Assembly: GCF_902859725.1 (NCBI RefSeq)
Contig: NZ_CADIJP010000003.1
Location: 124,001 to 188,000 of the forward strand
Direction of reading: 5' to 3'
Length of the DNA: 64,000 nt
Source: Achromobacter mucicolens
GTDB lineage: Bacteria > Pseudomonadota > Gammaproteobacteria > Burkholderiales > Burkholderiaceae_B
This document shows positions 1 to 9,104 of this stretch, in pieces. The first letter of the stretch is position 1. The number at the start of each line of letters is the position of its first letter. Made by a program: the position numbers and the translations under genes. The notes beneath the pieces were generated by a model. It worked only from the letters and a program-made list of their open reading frames with translations. It had not been told where the DNA came from and did no database searches.

Positions 1-270
1 TTCTCGGGCATGCGCTTCAAGGCCCACGCCATGTCGCAGGAAGGATTCGACAACTGGATCAAGGAAGCCAAGGCTTCTCCCTCTGCCCTGACCCCCGAGG
101 TCTACGCGGAACTGACCAAGCGCAGCGAGCGCAATCCGGTCGTGAAGTACTCGTCGGCGCCGCCCGCCATGTTTGATTTCATTCTGGGCAGCACGATGAG
201 CAAGATGGCCGGCGTGGACTCCGCCACGTGCACCTCCACGTCGAATAATCTGATCGCAGGAATCAACTAA
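1..270 (+). CDS. cyoA: Cytochrome bo3 ubiquinol oxidase subunit II (CyoA), 3' end only
   Basis: This is the last 89 codons of subunit II of the bo3-type quinol oxidase; the gene begins before the window. The visible part is the periplasmic cupredoxin-like end of the subunit, including [19 protein letters not shown], which matches the 'F-S-G-x-x-F-x-x-M' region of CyoA proteins, followed by a short polar tail. CyoA-type subunits lack the CuA ligands of cytochrome c oxidases because the electron donor is ubiquinol. The stop codon lies two bases before the cyoB start, so the genes are translated from one operon message. The N-terminal lipoprotein signal and membrane helices are outside the window. 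Confidence 0.93.
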   Translation, partial: FSGMRFKAHAMSQEGFDNWIKEAKASPSALTPEVYAELTKRSERNPVVKYSSAPPAMFDFILGSTMSKMAGVDSATCTSTSNNLIAGIN

Positions 271-272
271 CA

Positions 273-2249
273 ATGCTCGGGAAACTCACCCTCGAGGCCA
301 TTCCGTACCATGAACCTATCGTCATGGTTACGCTGGCCGCCGTGTGCCTGGGAGGCCTAGCGGTCTTCGGCGCCATCACCTACTTCAAGAAGTGGAAGTA
401 CCTCTGGACGGAATGGCTCACCACCGTCGACCACAAGCGCATCGGTGTGATGTACATCATCGTTGCGCTCATCATGCTGCTGCGCGGTTTTGCCGACGCC
501 ATCATGATGCGCACGCAGCTTGCCGTCGCGTCAGCAGACTCGGCCGGCTTCCTGCCCCCGCACCACTACGACCAGATCTTCACCGCCCACGGCGTCATCA
601 TGATTTTCTTCATGGCGATGCCCTTCATCACCGGGCTGATGAACATCGTCGTGCCGCTGCAGATTGGCGCACGCGACGTGGCGTACCCGTTCCTGAACTC
701 GCTGAGCTTCTGGCTGTTCGGCGCCGGCGTCGCGCTGATGATGATCTCGCTGTTCGTGGGCGAATTCGCCGCGACCGGCTGGCTCGCCTATCCGCCGCTG
801 TCCGGGCTGGACTACAGTCCAAGCGTGGGGGTGGATTACTACCTCTGGGCGCTGCAGATCTCCGGTCTGGGAACAACGCTTAGCGGCATCAACTTCATCG
901 TCACCATCCTGCGCATGCGCGCGCCTGGCATGACCCTGATGAAGATGCCGATCTTCACGTGGACCTCGCTGGTCACCAACGTCCTGATCGTCGCCGCCTT
1001 CCCCGTGCTGGCCGCGACCCTGGCGCTGCTGACGATGGACCGCTACCTGGGCACGCACTTCTTCACGAACGACGGTGGCGGCAACGTCATGATGTACGTG
1101 AACCTGATCTGGATCTGGGGCCACCCCGAGGTCTACATCCTGGTGCTCCCGGCATTCGGCGTGTATTCGGAAATCGTTGCCACGTTCGCCCGCAAGACGC
1201 TGTTCGGCTACAAGTCCATGGTCTACGCCACGGCCGCCATCGGCGTGCTGTCGTTCCTGGTCTGGCTGCACCACTTCTTCACCATGGGTGCGGGCGCCAA
1301 CGTCAATGCCTTCTTCGGCATAGCGACAATGATCATCTCGATCCCGACCGGGGCGAAGATCTTCAACTGGCTGTTCACCATCTACCGCGGCCGCCTGCGC
1401 ATCACGACGCCGGTGCTGTGGACGCTGGGCTTCATGATCGTCTTCGTCATCGGCGGCATGACCGGCGTGATGCTGGCCATCCCCGGCGTGTCGTTCGTGC
1501 TGCACAACAGCCTGTTCCTGATCGCGCACTTCCACAACACCATCATCGGTGGCGTGGTGTTCGGCTGCATCGCCGGCATGATCTACTGGTTCCCGAAGGC
1601 GTTCGGCTTCACGCTGAACGAGCGTCTGGGCCGCTACTCGTTCTACTGCTGGTTCGTCGGTTTCTTCCTGGCCTTCATGCCCCTGTACATCCTGGGCTTC
1701 AAGGGCATGACGCGCCGCCTGAACCACTACGACAACCCCGAATGGCAGCCGTACCTGCTGGTCGCGCTGGCTGGCGCCGCGCTGATCATGCTGGGCATCT
1801 TCTTCCTGCTGCAGCAAGTGTTCGTCTCCGTGCGTCAGCGCAAGCAGAACCAGGACGTCACCGGCGATCCCTGGGATGGCCGCACCCTGGAATGGTCGAT
1901 CTCGTCGCCCGCGCCTTTCTACAACTTCGCCCACGTTCCTCACGTCGATGAACTGGACCAGTTCTGGGAAGACAAGCAAAGCGGCAAGGCCTACAAGCGC
2001 CCGGCCAAGTACGAAGACATCCACATGCCGAAGAACACCGCCGCCGGTGTCTGGATTGGCGCCTTTGGCCTGGTCATGTGCTTTGCGCTGATCTGGCACA
2101 TCTGGTGGCTGTCGATCGCCGGCCTCGTGGGCATGATCGGTTCGTTCATCGTTCGCGCCTATGACCGCGACGTCGACTACTGGGTCCCGGCCGCGGAAGT
2201 CGAACGCATCGAAAACGCTCACTTTGACAAAATGCAGAAGGCCGCCTGA
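273..2249 (+). CDS. cyoB: Cytochrome bo3 ubiquinol oxidase subunit I (CyoB)
   Basis: Catalytic subunit of the terminal heme-copper oxidase that oxidises ubiquinol, reduces oxygen to water and pumps protons in the inner membrane. At 658 residues it is nearly the length of the E. coli protein (663). The metal-ligand histidines fall at the same numbers as in E. coli: H106 and H421 for the low-spin heme, H284, H333 and H334 for CuB, and H419 for the high-spin heme, within [15 protein letters not shown] and HFHN motifs. Many hydrophobic helices are visible, plus the extra terminal helices typical of CyoB. It is the second gene of the cyoABCD operon and starts two bases after cyoA. The low-oxygen-affinity bo3 enzyme is normally used under good aeration. 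Confidence 0.98.
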   Translation: MLGKLTLEAIPYHEPIVMVTLAAVCLGGLAVFGAITYFKKWKYLWTEWLTTVDHKRIGVMYIIVALIMLLRGFADAIMMRTQLAVASADSAGFLPPHHYDQIFTAHGVIMIFFMAMPFITGLMNIVVPLQIGARDVAYPFLNSLSFWLFGAGVALMMISLFVGEFAATGWLAYPPLSGLDYSPSVGVDYYLWALQISGLGTTLSGINFIVTILRMRAPGMTLMKMPIFTWTSLVTNVLIVAAFPVLAATLALLTMDRYLGTHFFTNDGGGNVMMYVNLIWIWGHPEVYILVLPAFGVYSEIVATFARKTLFGYKSMVYATAAIGVLSFLVWLHHFFTMGAGANVNAFFGIATMIISIPTGAKIFNWLFTIYRGRLRITTPVLWTLGFMIVFVIGGMTGVMLAIPGVSFVLHNSLFLIAHFHNTIIGGVVFGCIAGMIYWFPKAFGFTLNERLGRYSFYCWFVGFFLAFMPLYILGFKGMTRRLNHYDNPEWQPYLLVALAGAALIMLGIFFLLQQVFVSVRQRKQNQDVTGDPWDGRTLEWSISSPAPFYNFAHVPHVDELDQFWEDKQSGKAYKRPAKYEDIHMPKNTAAGVWIGAFGLVMCFALIWHIWWLSIAGLVGMIGSFIVRAYDRDVDYWVPAAEVERIENAHFDKMQKAA

Positions 2250-2252
2250 GCC

Positions 2253-2867
2253 ATGATTCAAGCCGTAGCCACTCACCCCCACGCGGGTCACGACGATCAC
2301 GCGCATCACGACGATGGATCCAAGACCGTTTTCGGTTTCTGGGTCTATCTGATGAGCGACTTGCTGATCTTTTCGGTGCTGTTCGCCACGTTCGCGGTGT
2401 TGTCCAACGCCACCGCGGGCGGACCGTCCGGCAAGGAACTGTTCGACCTGAACTTCGTCCTTGTCGAAACGCTGTTGCTGCTGGTGTCCAGCTTCACCTT
2501 CGGCATGGCCAACCTGAACGTGCACGCCAACAACAAGAGCCGTGCCATGGGCTGGTTGATGGTCACGTTCCTGTTCGGCGCGGGCTTCATCGCGATGGAA
2601 ATCTATGAATTCCATCACCTGATCAGCATCGGCGCCGGTCCGGGCCGCAGCGCCTACCTGTCCGCGTTCTTCACGCTGATCGGTACGCACGGCCTGCACG
2701 TGACCTTTGGCCTGATCTGGATCATCGTCATGCTCGACATGATCCGCCGTCATGGCCTGGACTCGATCAACAAGCGTCGTCTGGCGTGCCTGAGCCTGTT
2801 CTGGCACTTCCTGGACATCGTCTGGATCTGCGTCTTCACCTTTGTCTACCTCCTGGGAGCCCTCTGA
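2253..2867 (+). CDS. cyoC: Cytochrome bo3 ubiquinol oxidase subunit III (CyoC)
   Basis: Subunit III of the bo3 quinol oxidase, 204 residues, with five predicted membrane helices as expected for the COX3 family. It has no redox cofactor and helps stabilise subunit I. The N-terminus is histidine and aspartate rich (residues 8-22), as is common in betaproteobacterial CyoC. Helices are visible around residues 32-50, 66-85, 97-115, 138-160 and 180-200. The start codon lies three bases after the cyoB stop, and the stop codon overlaps the cyoD start (TGATG), so translation of the two is probably coupled. Confidence 0.97.
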   Translation: MIQAVATHPHAGHDDHAHHDDGSKTVFGFWVYLMSDLLIFSVLFATFAVLSNATAGGPSGKELFDLNFVLVETLLLLVSSFTFGMANLNVHANNKSRAMGWLMVTFLFGAGFIAMEIYEFHHLISIGAGPGRSAYLSAFFTLIGTHGLHVTFGLIWIIVMLDMIRRHGLDSINKRRLACLSLFWHFLDIVWICVFTFVYLLGAL

Positions 2868-3217
2868 TGTCGCACTCCGCTGCGGCCGCACACGGCCACG
2901 ACGATCACGCCGCCGATCACGGCAGCCTGAAGTCCTACATCATCGGTTTCGTGCTCTCGCTGCTGCTCACCTTCGGCTCGTTCGGCCTGGTGATGCACGG
3001 CGCGCTGTCCCACACCGCCACCATCATTGGCGTGGTGGCGCTGTGCATACTCCAGCTGCTGGTCCAGCTGGTGTACTTCCTGCACATGGGCGCATCGAAG
3101 TCGTCCCGCGACAACCTGGCCACGTTTGTCTTCACCGTGATGATCATCTTCATCATCGTCGGTGGTTCGGCCTGGGTGCTGTACAACATGAACGTCAACA
3201 TGGGCCACGCCATGTAA
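2867..3217 (+). CDS. cyoD: Cytochrome bo3 ubiquinol oxidase subunit IV (CyoD)
   Basis: Small subunit IV of the bo3 oxidase, 116 residues, with three membrane helices (about residues 24-43, 50-70 and 84-104) of the COX4-pro family; it assists assembly of the CuB site in subunit I. I chose the ATG at 2867 because it overlaps the cyoC stop and has a GGAG-like ribosome site inside the end of cyoC. The open frame extends upstream, but that part only shadows cyoC. The N-terminus is again histidine rich. No cyoE (heme O synthase) follows; the operon ends here at a strong terminator. Confidence 0.95.
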   Translation: MSHSAAAAHGHDDHAADHGSLKSYIIGFVLSLLLTFGSFGLVMHGALSHTATIIGVVALCILQLLVQLVYFLHMGASKSSRDNLATFVFTVMIIFIIVGGSAWVLYNMNVNMGHAM

Positions 3218-3244
3218 GACGGCCTGCCGTTCAGGCAAGCAGAA

Positions 3245-3273
3245 CAGGCGCCCTCGGGCGCCTGTTTTTTTTT
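3245..3273 (+). terminator. Rho-independent terminator of the cyo operon
   Basis: A perfect 8-bp stem (CAGGCGCC with GGCGCCTG, loop CTCG) is followed by nine T residues. It lies 27 bases after the cyoD stop and ends the operon before the convergent ankyrin gene. Confidence 0.95.
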
Positions 3274-3355
3274 GCTGCGCTCAAATGAAAGCCACGACCG
3301 CGCGTGGTGGGCAACACGGCGGCAGCGGGCTGCGCTGCCGGCGCGCCCGCGTGGG

Positions 3356-5872
3356 TCAGCGCGCCGGGCCGGCCGCCGTAAAGGTCACGTCGGCGCGACG
3401 CGCCAGTTCCGCGGCCGTCACGCCAACGAACGGCTGCACGCGCGCGGCCTGATTCAGGTCGCACCCCGCCGGGCCTGCGGCCGCCTCGAGCACCTGCTTG
3501 ACCGCGCGTCCGCCCATCGGGCTCACCGGACCGCTATTGCCCAGCTGCCAGGCCAGCACATCCGCCACGGCCATGCCGCAACGCGCCGGCGTCCGGGGCC
3601 TGCCGCTGTATTCCAGCAACAGGCGCACCTTGTTGTCCTTGCCCAGGTTCAGCATCGTCACCAACGGCAGCGCGTCCGGCGCGGCAACGCCTTCCAGCCG
3701 CAGGTCCGGATCGCTCCGGTCCGTGGGGTCCGCCCCCGCCTTCAACCAGGCCTCGTACAGATCGTCGGGCAGCCACGGCAGGCCGAGGGGCGCGATCCGG
3801 TTGCGCAGCGGCCCTGCCGCGTCCGCGGCGGCCGCAAGCGGCACGCCCGCCGCCACCAGGCGGTCAGCGGTGGCGCGCAGCCGCGTGCGCTGACCGTCCC
3901 ACGCCGCGCTGTTGCCGTCGGCCGCCGCACGTTGCTCCGCGCGGTTCCACACCGACAGCAGGCTGGACAGCGGCTCCGTGGACAGCGGCGCCCGAGGCGG
4001 GCGCGCAGCCTGCACCAATTGATCGATCAGACCCGGCTGAAGATAGCGGGCCGCCAGCGACAGGCCCTCGTCCAGTCCATTGCGGTCCGGCTTCTCTTTC
4101 GTCGCGCCGTAGCCACCCACTGCGGGATCGGCCCCGTGCGCCAGCGCAAACGTCACGCGCTCGGGGACGGCGTAGGTCGCGGCCGGCGTCAGGTCGCCGC
4201 CCGGAAATTCGCGCAACGCCGAGAGCAGCGGCGTTTCCCACATGGGACTGTTTCCGTAGTACATGCGGATATAGGCGGCATTGATGTCCGCGCCGCGCGC
4301 GAGCAGCTTTTCGGCGAACCAGAAGTTCTTTGGCGTTTGCAACGCCGCGTGCAGCAGCGAGCGCCCGTTCTTTTCGCGCGCGTTCGGATTGGCGCCCTTT
4401 TCCAGCAGGTAGACCAGGTTGTCCTTGCTGTCGCTGTAGTAAGAGATGCGGCGCATCAGCAGCGGTGTGCCGTTGGAGTCCAATGCATCCACCGGCGCGC
4501 CCGCGGCGATCAGCAGGTCGGCCAGCGCGTAGCGCTCTGCGGCAGGGCGGGTGTCCTTGGCGTCGGGCAATGCGCTGGCCACCAGCGAGAACCCGTTGTC
4601 AGGGCCATCCGCCTTCGCGCCCGCATCCAGCAGCGCGCGCACCATCTCGAGCTGTTTGCGCGACACGGCCACGGCCAGCGCGGACCTGCCGTGTTCGTTC
4701 ACGCCATTCGGATCCTGACCGCCGGCAAGCTCGGCGCGCACCGCGTTCACATCACCGGCCTGGATCGCCTGAAAGATCGCCAGGCGCGGACGGCAGGCAT
4801 TCGCATCAAGCGCCGGGGTTTCCAGCGCGGCGCCGATGCGGGCGGCAACGTTGCCGGGAATGGCTTCCTTGGCCGCGAGGCGCCGCGTGCAATACAGCCG
4901 GTAGTCCTCGCGCGCCAGCGACTCGTAGTAGGCGCGCTCCTCGCGCGACGTCTCGCGCTGCTTCCAGCGTGCATCGGCGCGGTTCAGGTAGGCGGCGGTG
5001 CGCGACGGATCGCGCCGCAGCACGTCGGTCAGAATGCGGTCCGCCTGCGCCGTGTCGCCCGACTCGGCCAGCCAGAAGCCGTAGTCGTTCAAGGCGGTCG
5101 TCATCTCGGCGTCCTTGCCGGCCGGATCGATCTCGCGATAATCCTGCGCCATCACAAAACGGCGCAGATCGGCCAGCGCCCGCTGGAACTCGGCCGTCTT
5201 GGCACGCGGAATGGCGCGCGCCACCTGATGCAGGGTTCGGAACGTGGCCGTCACATCCGGCGCCGTCTGATGCTCGAAGCGCACCTGCGCGGGAAACGCG
5301 TCCAGCCGCGCGGGATACTCGCGCAGCGCCGCCTGCAGCGTCGTCATGGCCTGCGCCCGGCGCGCCTCATCCCACGGCCGGCCGCTCGTGACCACGGCAA
5401 GCTGCACGTCCGCATTCACGGATGCTGCCTCGCCCTTGCCGTCCACCAGAAACCCTGTGGCCTTGCCGGCCGGGACGCGGCGATCGGCCAGGCCGACCCA
5501 GTAAAAAGCCTCGTCTGCGCGCGGCGACCTGACCTGCACGTTCTCCTCACGCGAGACCGTCCAGCCTTCGGGATCGATCACCAGCGGCTGCGACCGGAAA
5601 TCCAGCCGGAAGTCCTTGCCCCCCTCGCGCACATAGCGGTACAGGTACAGGCGGTTCTCCATCTGGCCGACAAGCACCACGTCCTTGACGTTCTCGGTAC
5701 CCCAGACCCGGCGCTCGGGTTCGCGCAGCGGATAGCGCGACAGGCGGATCGATTCGATGACCGCGCCGATGTCGGATGCCAGGGCCGGTGGCGGCGCGGC
5801 CGCCATGCCGGCCAGCGTCAGCGCGACGGCGCCAAACAGACGGGTGACAACGGGGCGGAACGGGCGCGGCAT
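3356..5872 (-). CDS. Exported ankyrin-repeat protein with TPR-like segment
   Basis: Predicted periplasmic protein of 838 residues. The start at 5872 was chosen because it opens a clear signal peptide (MPRPF, a hydrophobic run, then ALA-S at about residue 33); the open frame continues upstream without signal-like features. Residues 35-240 are an unassigned N-terminal domain. A TPR-like helix pair lies near residues 250-295 (ALNDYGFWLAESGD...DPSRTAAYLNRADA). From about residue 360 onward ankyrin repeats follow, with phrases such as GRSALAVAVSRKQLEMVRALLDAGA, NGTPLL and NGRSLLHAAL. Ankyrin repeats mediate protein contacts; the partner is unknown. The gene converges on the cyo operon and is divergent from the NifQ-like gene. 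Function cannot be given from sequence. Confidence 0.85.
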   Translation of the reverse strand: MPRPFRPVVTRLFGAVALTLAGMAAAPPPALASDIGAVIESIRLSRYPLREPERRVWGTENVKDVVLVGQMENRLYLYRYVREGGKDFRLDFRSQPLVIDPEGWTVSREENVQVRSPRADEAFYWVGLADRRVPAGKATGFLVDGKGEAASVNADVQLAVVTSGRPWDEARRAQAMTTLQAALREYPARLDAFPAQVRFEHQTAPDVTATFRTLHQVARAIPRAKTAEFQRALADLRRFVMAQDYREIDPAGKDAEMTTALNDYGFWLAESGDTAQADRILTDVLRRDPSRTAAYLNRADARWKQRETSREERAYYESLAREDYRLYCTRRLAAKEAIPGNVAARIGAALETPALDANACRPRLAIFQAIQAGDVNAVRAELAGGQDPNGVNEHGRSALAVAVSRKQLEMVRALLDAGAKADGPDNGFSLVASALPDAKDTRPAAERYALADLLIAAGAPVDALDSNGTPLLMRRISYYSDSKDNLVYLLEKGANPNAREKNGRSLLHAALQTPKNFWFAEKLLARGADINAAYIRMYYGNSPMWETPLLSALREFPGGDLTPAATYAVPERVTFALAHGADPAVGGYGATKEKPDRNGLDEGLSLAARYLQPGLIDQLVQAARPPRAPLSTEPLSSLLSVWNRAEQRAAADGNSAAWDGQRTRLRATADRLVAAGVPLAAAADAAGPLRNRIAPLGLPWLPDDLYEAWLKAGADPTDRSDPDLRLEGVAAPDALPLVTMLNLGKDNKVRLLLEYSGRPRTPARCGMAVADVLAWQLGNSGPVSPMGGRAVKQVLEAAAGPAGCDLNQAARVQPFVGVTAAELARRADVTFTAAGPAR

Positions 5873-6052
5873 GTAGAGGAGACGTCGGCAATGAAAGGGA
5901 TGCCGATGATACCTGTCCCCGCCAGGCACCCTCGGGTATGTCCCAACGGGGATTGACCCGTAGATGGCACAAACCCGCCGACTATTCGTTATATAGTCGC
6001 CCCTACATCGTTTAGTTAACACCTTAGCAAACCGTTTCCGCAGCAGATCATC

Positions 6053-6682
6053 ATGGACGCCGAGCCCGTGCCGCCCTTTACTCCCGACCCCCGCATCGCC
6101 GATCGGGCCCAACGGTTTGCCGACGCCTTGTTGCGTCACGCGCCTCCCGTCCATCCCGATGCCGGCTTTTTTGCCGCGGTCCTGGGCACCAGCATCGCGC
6201 ACGAGGACCTGGCCCGCAGCGGCTTGTCTCCCGCCGAACTGAAGGACCTTCTGGACTATCTTTTCCCCAGCGCCCTGACCGGATTCGACACGTCCCTGTC
6301 CGCGCTGCGCGAACAGTTCGCCGCCTATGCGGGCAAGGGCGCCAGCGATCCGCAACCCGGGTTCACGCTACTGATGCGCGTGCTGCTGGACGCCTACCGC
6401 GCGCCCGGCCCCGAGACGTCCCAATGGGTCAGCAGCATCCTCGCGCACGCCTGCCTGCGGCCCGATCATCTGTGGCGCGACCTGGGCCTGTCCGGACGCG
6501 AAGACGTCACCGTTCTGCTCGCGCGCCACTACCCCGGGCTGGTGAGCCGCAACGTGGACAACATGCGCTGGAAGAAATTCCTGGCCTACTCCGCCCGCGA
6601 ACACGCCGGCCTGCCCGCCGCAGCCGCGCCCGGATGCGGCGACTGCGAGGACAGCGAGTTCTGCTACCGGGCCGCGGCATAA
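6053..6682 (+). CDS. nifQ: NifQ-like molybdenum-handling protein
   Basis: A 209-residue protein related over its C-terminal half to NifQ, the protein that delivers molybdenum and sulfur for FeMo-cofactor assembly in diazotrophs. The recognisable signature is HLWRDLGLSGREDVTVLL, then RNVDNMRWKKF, then the cysteine cluster near residues 193-203. In NifQ this cluster is C-x4-C-x2-C-x5-C, ligating an Fe-S/Mo centre. Here the last three cysteines are present (GCGDCEDSEFC) but the first is replaced by alanine. No nitrogenase gene is in the window, and relatives in non-diazotrophic betaproteobacteria are known, so a role in general molybdenum supply is an inference. It is divergent from the ankyrin gene and convergent with the TonB receptor. 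Confidence 0.8.
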   Translation: MDAEPVPPFTPDPRIADRAQRFADALLRHAPPVHPDAGFFAAVLGTSIAHEDLARSGLSPAELKDLLDYLFPSALTGFDTSLSALREQFAAYAGKGASDPQPGFTLLMRVLLDAYRAPGPETSQWVSSILAHACLRPDHLWRDLGLSGREDVTVLLARHYPGLVSRNVDNMRWKKFLAYSAREHAGLPAAAAPGCGDCEDSEFCYRAAA

Positions 6683-6723
6683 GACGCGTGGCGGGGGCTC
6701 GGCAGCCCGCCGCGCCTCAGGCA

Positions 6724-8844
6724 TCAAAACCGATAAGTCGCCCCCACCCCAACGCCGGCATTCCGGCCGGGCGCCGGTTCGTAGTAGCGCCCGTTCGCTT
6801 CGTTGACGATCACCGATCCCGCGTAGTCGCGACCGAACAGGTTGTCGACGCGGGCGTAGGCGTTCAGTTTCCACTGGCCTACCTGCTTCACGTAGCCGAC
6901 GCTGGCAGCGGCCACGAAGTAGGCGGGTGCGTCCGCGTTGTTGGCGTCGTTGACGTAGATCTTGGACAGGTAGCGGCCTTCCACGCCTGCCTGCCAGCCT
7001 TCGGGCGGCGCCCAGGCCAGGGACGCGAAGGCCGCCTGGCGTGCGATACCCGGGATCTTGTTGCCGGCGCGGATGTTGCCCGAACCGTCGTCGGCGTAGC
7101 GGGCGTTGAGCAGCGTGTAGGCCACTTGCGTGCGCCAGTGCTGCGCGAATTCTCCGGACCAGCTCAGTTCCAGCCCATCGCGGCGGGTGCGGCCGGCGTT
7201 CTGGTAACTGGTGCGGCCGCCTGAACTGCCGGCGGAGACGATCTCGTCGTCGGTGCGGGTATGAAAGACCGCGGCCGTCAGCAGGCCGCCTGCCATGCGC
7301 GCCTTAATGCCGGCTTCAAGGTTGGTGCTGACCGACGGCATCAAGCCGAAGTTCAGGCCCGGGTCGCCATCGGGCCGGTACGAGATTTCGTTCAGCGTCG
7401 GCGTCTCGAAGCCGCGCCCGTATGAGGTGTAGACGCTGACGTCGTCATTGAAGGCGTAGCGCAGCGCGGCGACGGGCAAGGCCTTGCGGTAGCGCGCGCT
7501 GCCGCTGTCGTCGGCGTTGCCGGGGGTGATGTAGTGGTCGTCGGAATCGAAGCGGACCGTGCTGTATCGCAGCCCGGCGTCCAGCGTCCAGCGGTCCGCG
7601 AAGTTCCAGGAGGCCTGCACATAGGGATCAGCGTTGTAGACGCGGTTGGTCTCGTCGCGCCGCAGGGCGCCCTGCACGCCGAGTTGCCGGCTGGGGCCCG
7701 CGCCGGTGAAGTTCTGGTAGCCCTTGCGGTCTTCCTGCATGGCGTCGTAGGCAAAGCCGCCGATCAGGGTCAGCGCCCGGCCGCCCAGGGCAAGCTCGGA
7801 CGTCCAGCGCACGTCGGCGCCGCCGTATTCGCGCTTGAGATCAATGACGCCGCCGGCTTGCGTGGCTGGGATTTGCACCGCGGGAGGAATCGACTGGTAC
7901 TGCGTCGTGTCGCGCTGGCCGTAGTAGACCATCACGCGCAGCGCGTTGCGGCCGTCGACCTGGTGGTCGAAGACCAGCCCGCCCTGCGTCTGCTTTACCG
8001 TCTTGCGCGTGTTGTATTGCTCGGCAAGCGGCGCGCTGCGCGGGTCGTCCTGGAACTGCTGGTAGGTCAGGCCCAGCGGATCCTGCGCCTTCAGGTCGAC
8101 GCTGTTGACGACCAGCGTCAGGCGGCTGTCGTCATTCAGTTGCAGGCCGAGCTTTGCATTGCTCAGATTCTTGCGGGCGGCGCTGTGGTCGCGATAGCCG
8201 TCGGTGGTGAAGCGCGACAGGTCCAGCACATAGTCCAGTTGACCGGCGCCCGTGCCCGACACCCCACTTGCCATCGCGCCATAGCGCCACGTGCCATAGC
8301 TGCCGCCCCAGCCGCTGGCGGTGATCTCGGGCGGGTCGGCGCCGTCCTGCGTGAAGACCTGGATGACGCCCCCGGAAGAGTTGCCGTACAGCGCCGAGAA
8401 CGGGCCGCGCAGCACCTCGACGCGATCGATGGAGCCGATGTCGATATTGGAGGTCTGCCCCTGACCATCCGGCATCGTCGCGGGGATGCCGTCCACGTAC
8501 AGGCGCACGCCCCGCACGCCAAACGTGGAGCGCGCGCCAAAGCCGCGGCTGGATATCTGCAGGTCTTGCGCATAGTTCTGACGGTTCTGGATCTGCAGGC
8601 CCGGCACGCTTGCCAGCCCTTCAGACAGGTTGATGCCCGGCTGCTGCCAGCGCATGGCGCTGCCTTGGACGACGTCGACCGAAGCTGGCGTCTCCAGCAC
8701 CTCGGTGCCCAGCCGTGTGCCGGTCACCACCACCGGGGCCAGCGTGTCGGCCTGCGCCAGCGCGGTGGCAGCCGGCGCAAGCGCCAGTATTGTGCCCGCC
8801 GTCCATCTCCAGGTCCCGCTGTCCCGCCATTGCCGCTGTACCAA
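6724..8844 (-). CDS. TonB-dependent outer-membrane receptor
   Basis: Outer-membrane receptor of 706 residues that would import a ligand with energy from TonB. It has a signal peptide ending near ALAQA, a TonB-box-like segment (TLAPVVVTG), a plug domain (about residues 50-165, with TPASVDVVQG and RVEVLRGPFSALYGNSSGGVI), and a 22-strand barrel ending in the terminal phenylalanine typical of outer-membrane proteins. No N-terminal signalling domain is present, so it is not of the FecA type. The start is a TTG at 8844, preceded by AGGAG at good spacing; no ATG gives an intact signal peptide. The ligand cannot be assigned. It is divergent from slyX with a 44-bp gap. Confidence 0.92.
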   Translation of the reverse strand: MVQRQWRDSGTWRWTAGTILALAPAATALAQADTLAPVVVTGTRLGTEVLETPASVDVVQGSAMRWQQPGINLSEGLASVPGLQIQNRQNYAQDLQISSRGFGARSTFGVRGVRLYVDGIPATMPDGQGQTSNIDIGSIDRVEVLRGPFSALYGNSSGGVIQVFTQDGADPPEITASGWGGSYGTWRYGAMASGVSGTGAGQLDYVLDLSRFTTDGYRDHSAARKNLSNAKLGLQLNDDSRLTLVVNSVDLKAQDPLGLTYQQFQDDPRSAPLAEQYNTRKTVKQTQGGLVFDHQVDGRNALRVMVYYGQRDTTQYQSIPPAVQIPATQAGGVIDLKREYGGADVRWTSELALGGRALTLIGGFAYDAMQEDRKGYQNFTGAGPSRQLGVQGALRRDETNRVYNADPYVQASWNFADRWTLDAGLRYSTVRFDSDDHYITPGNADDSGSARYRKALPVAALRYAFNDDVSVYTSYGRGFETPTLNEISYRPDGDPGLNFGLMPSVSTNLEAGIKARMAGGLLTAAVFHTRTDDEIVSAGSSGGRTSYQNAGRTRRDGLELSWSGEFAQHWRTQVAYTLLNARYADDGSGNIRAGNKIPGIARQAAFASLAWAPPEGWQAGVEGRYLSKIYVNDANNADAPAYFVAAASVGYVKQVGQWKLNAYARVDNLFGRDYAGSVIVNEANGRYYEPAPGRNAGVGVGATYRF

Positions 8845-8888
8845 ACTTCTCTCCTGTGCCTGGGCGGGAATGGGTTCTAATACCCGCC

Positions 8889-9104
8889 ATGGAAAATACG
8901 CAAGACATTGAACGCCGGCTGTTGGACCTGGAGGTCAAGGCCAGCTTCTCGGATGATCTTCTGGAGCAGTTGAACCAGATCATCGTCCGCCAGCAACAGC
9001 AGATCGACCGGCTCATGCGCGAGGTCGCCGACCTGCGCCAGCAGGCGCCCGAGGGCGCAGCGCCTTTTCGCAGCCTGCGCGACGAACTGCCGCCGCACTA
9101 CTGA
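8889..9104 (+). CDS. slyX: SlyX family protein
   Basis: A 71-residue protein matching SlyX in length and layout: IERRLLDLEVKASFSDDLLEQLNQIIVRQQQQIDRL forms a long coiled-coil helix, followed by LREL-type residues and the characteristic C-terminal PPHY. The function of SlyX is unknown despite its wide conservation. The ATG at 8889 starts exactly at the conserved M-E-N. The open frame reads further upstream, but that part only mirrors the receptor gene. Confidence 0.93.
   Translation: MENTQDIERRLLDLEVKASFSDDLLEQLNQIIVRQQQQIDRLMREVADLRQQAPEGAAPFRSLRDELPPHY

Noticed and set aside
531-2891. Long open frame on the minus strand opposite cyoB and cyoC
   Set aside because: Mirror of the real genes caused by high GC at third codon positions; the product is low in hydrophobic residues and full of Q, H, D and R, with no family resemblance.
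3272-5956. 894-codon plus-strand frame opposite the ankyrin gene
   Set aside because: Arginine-, histidine- and glutamine-rich antisense shadow; the minus-strand frame has signal peptide and repeats.
5965-5980. TGGCAC followed by a CGCC, resembling a sigma-54 promoter before the NifQ-like gene
   Set aside because: The -12 element GC is not at the required spacing, and the match is limited to the first half.
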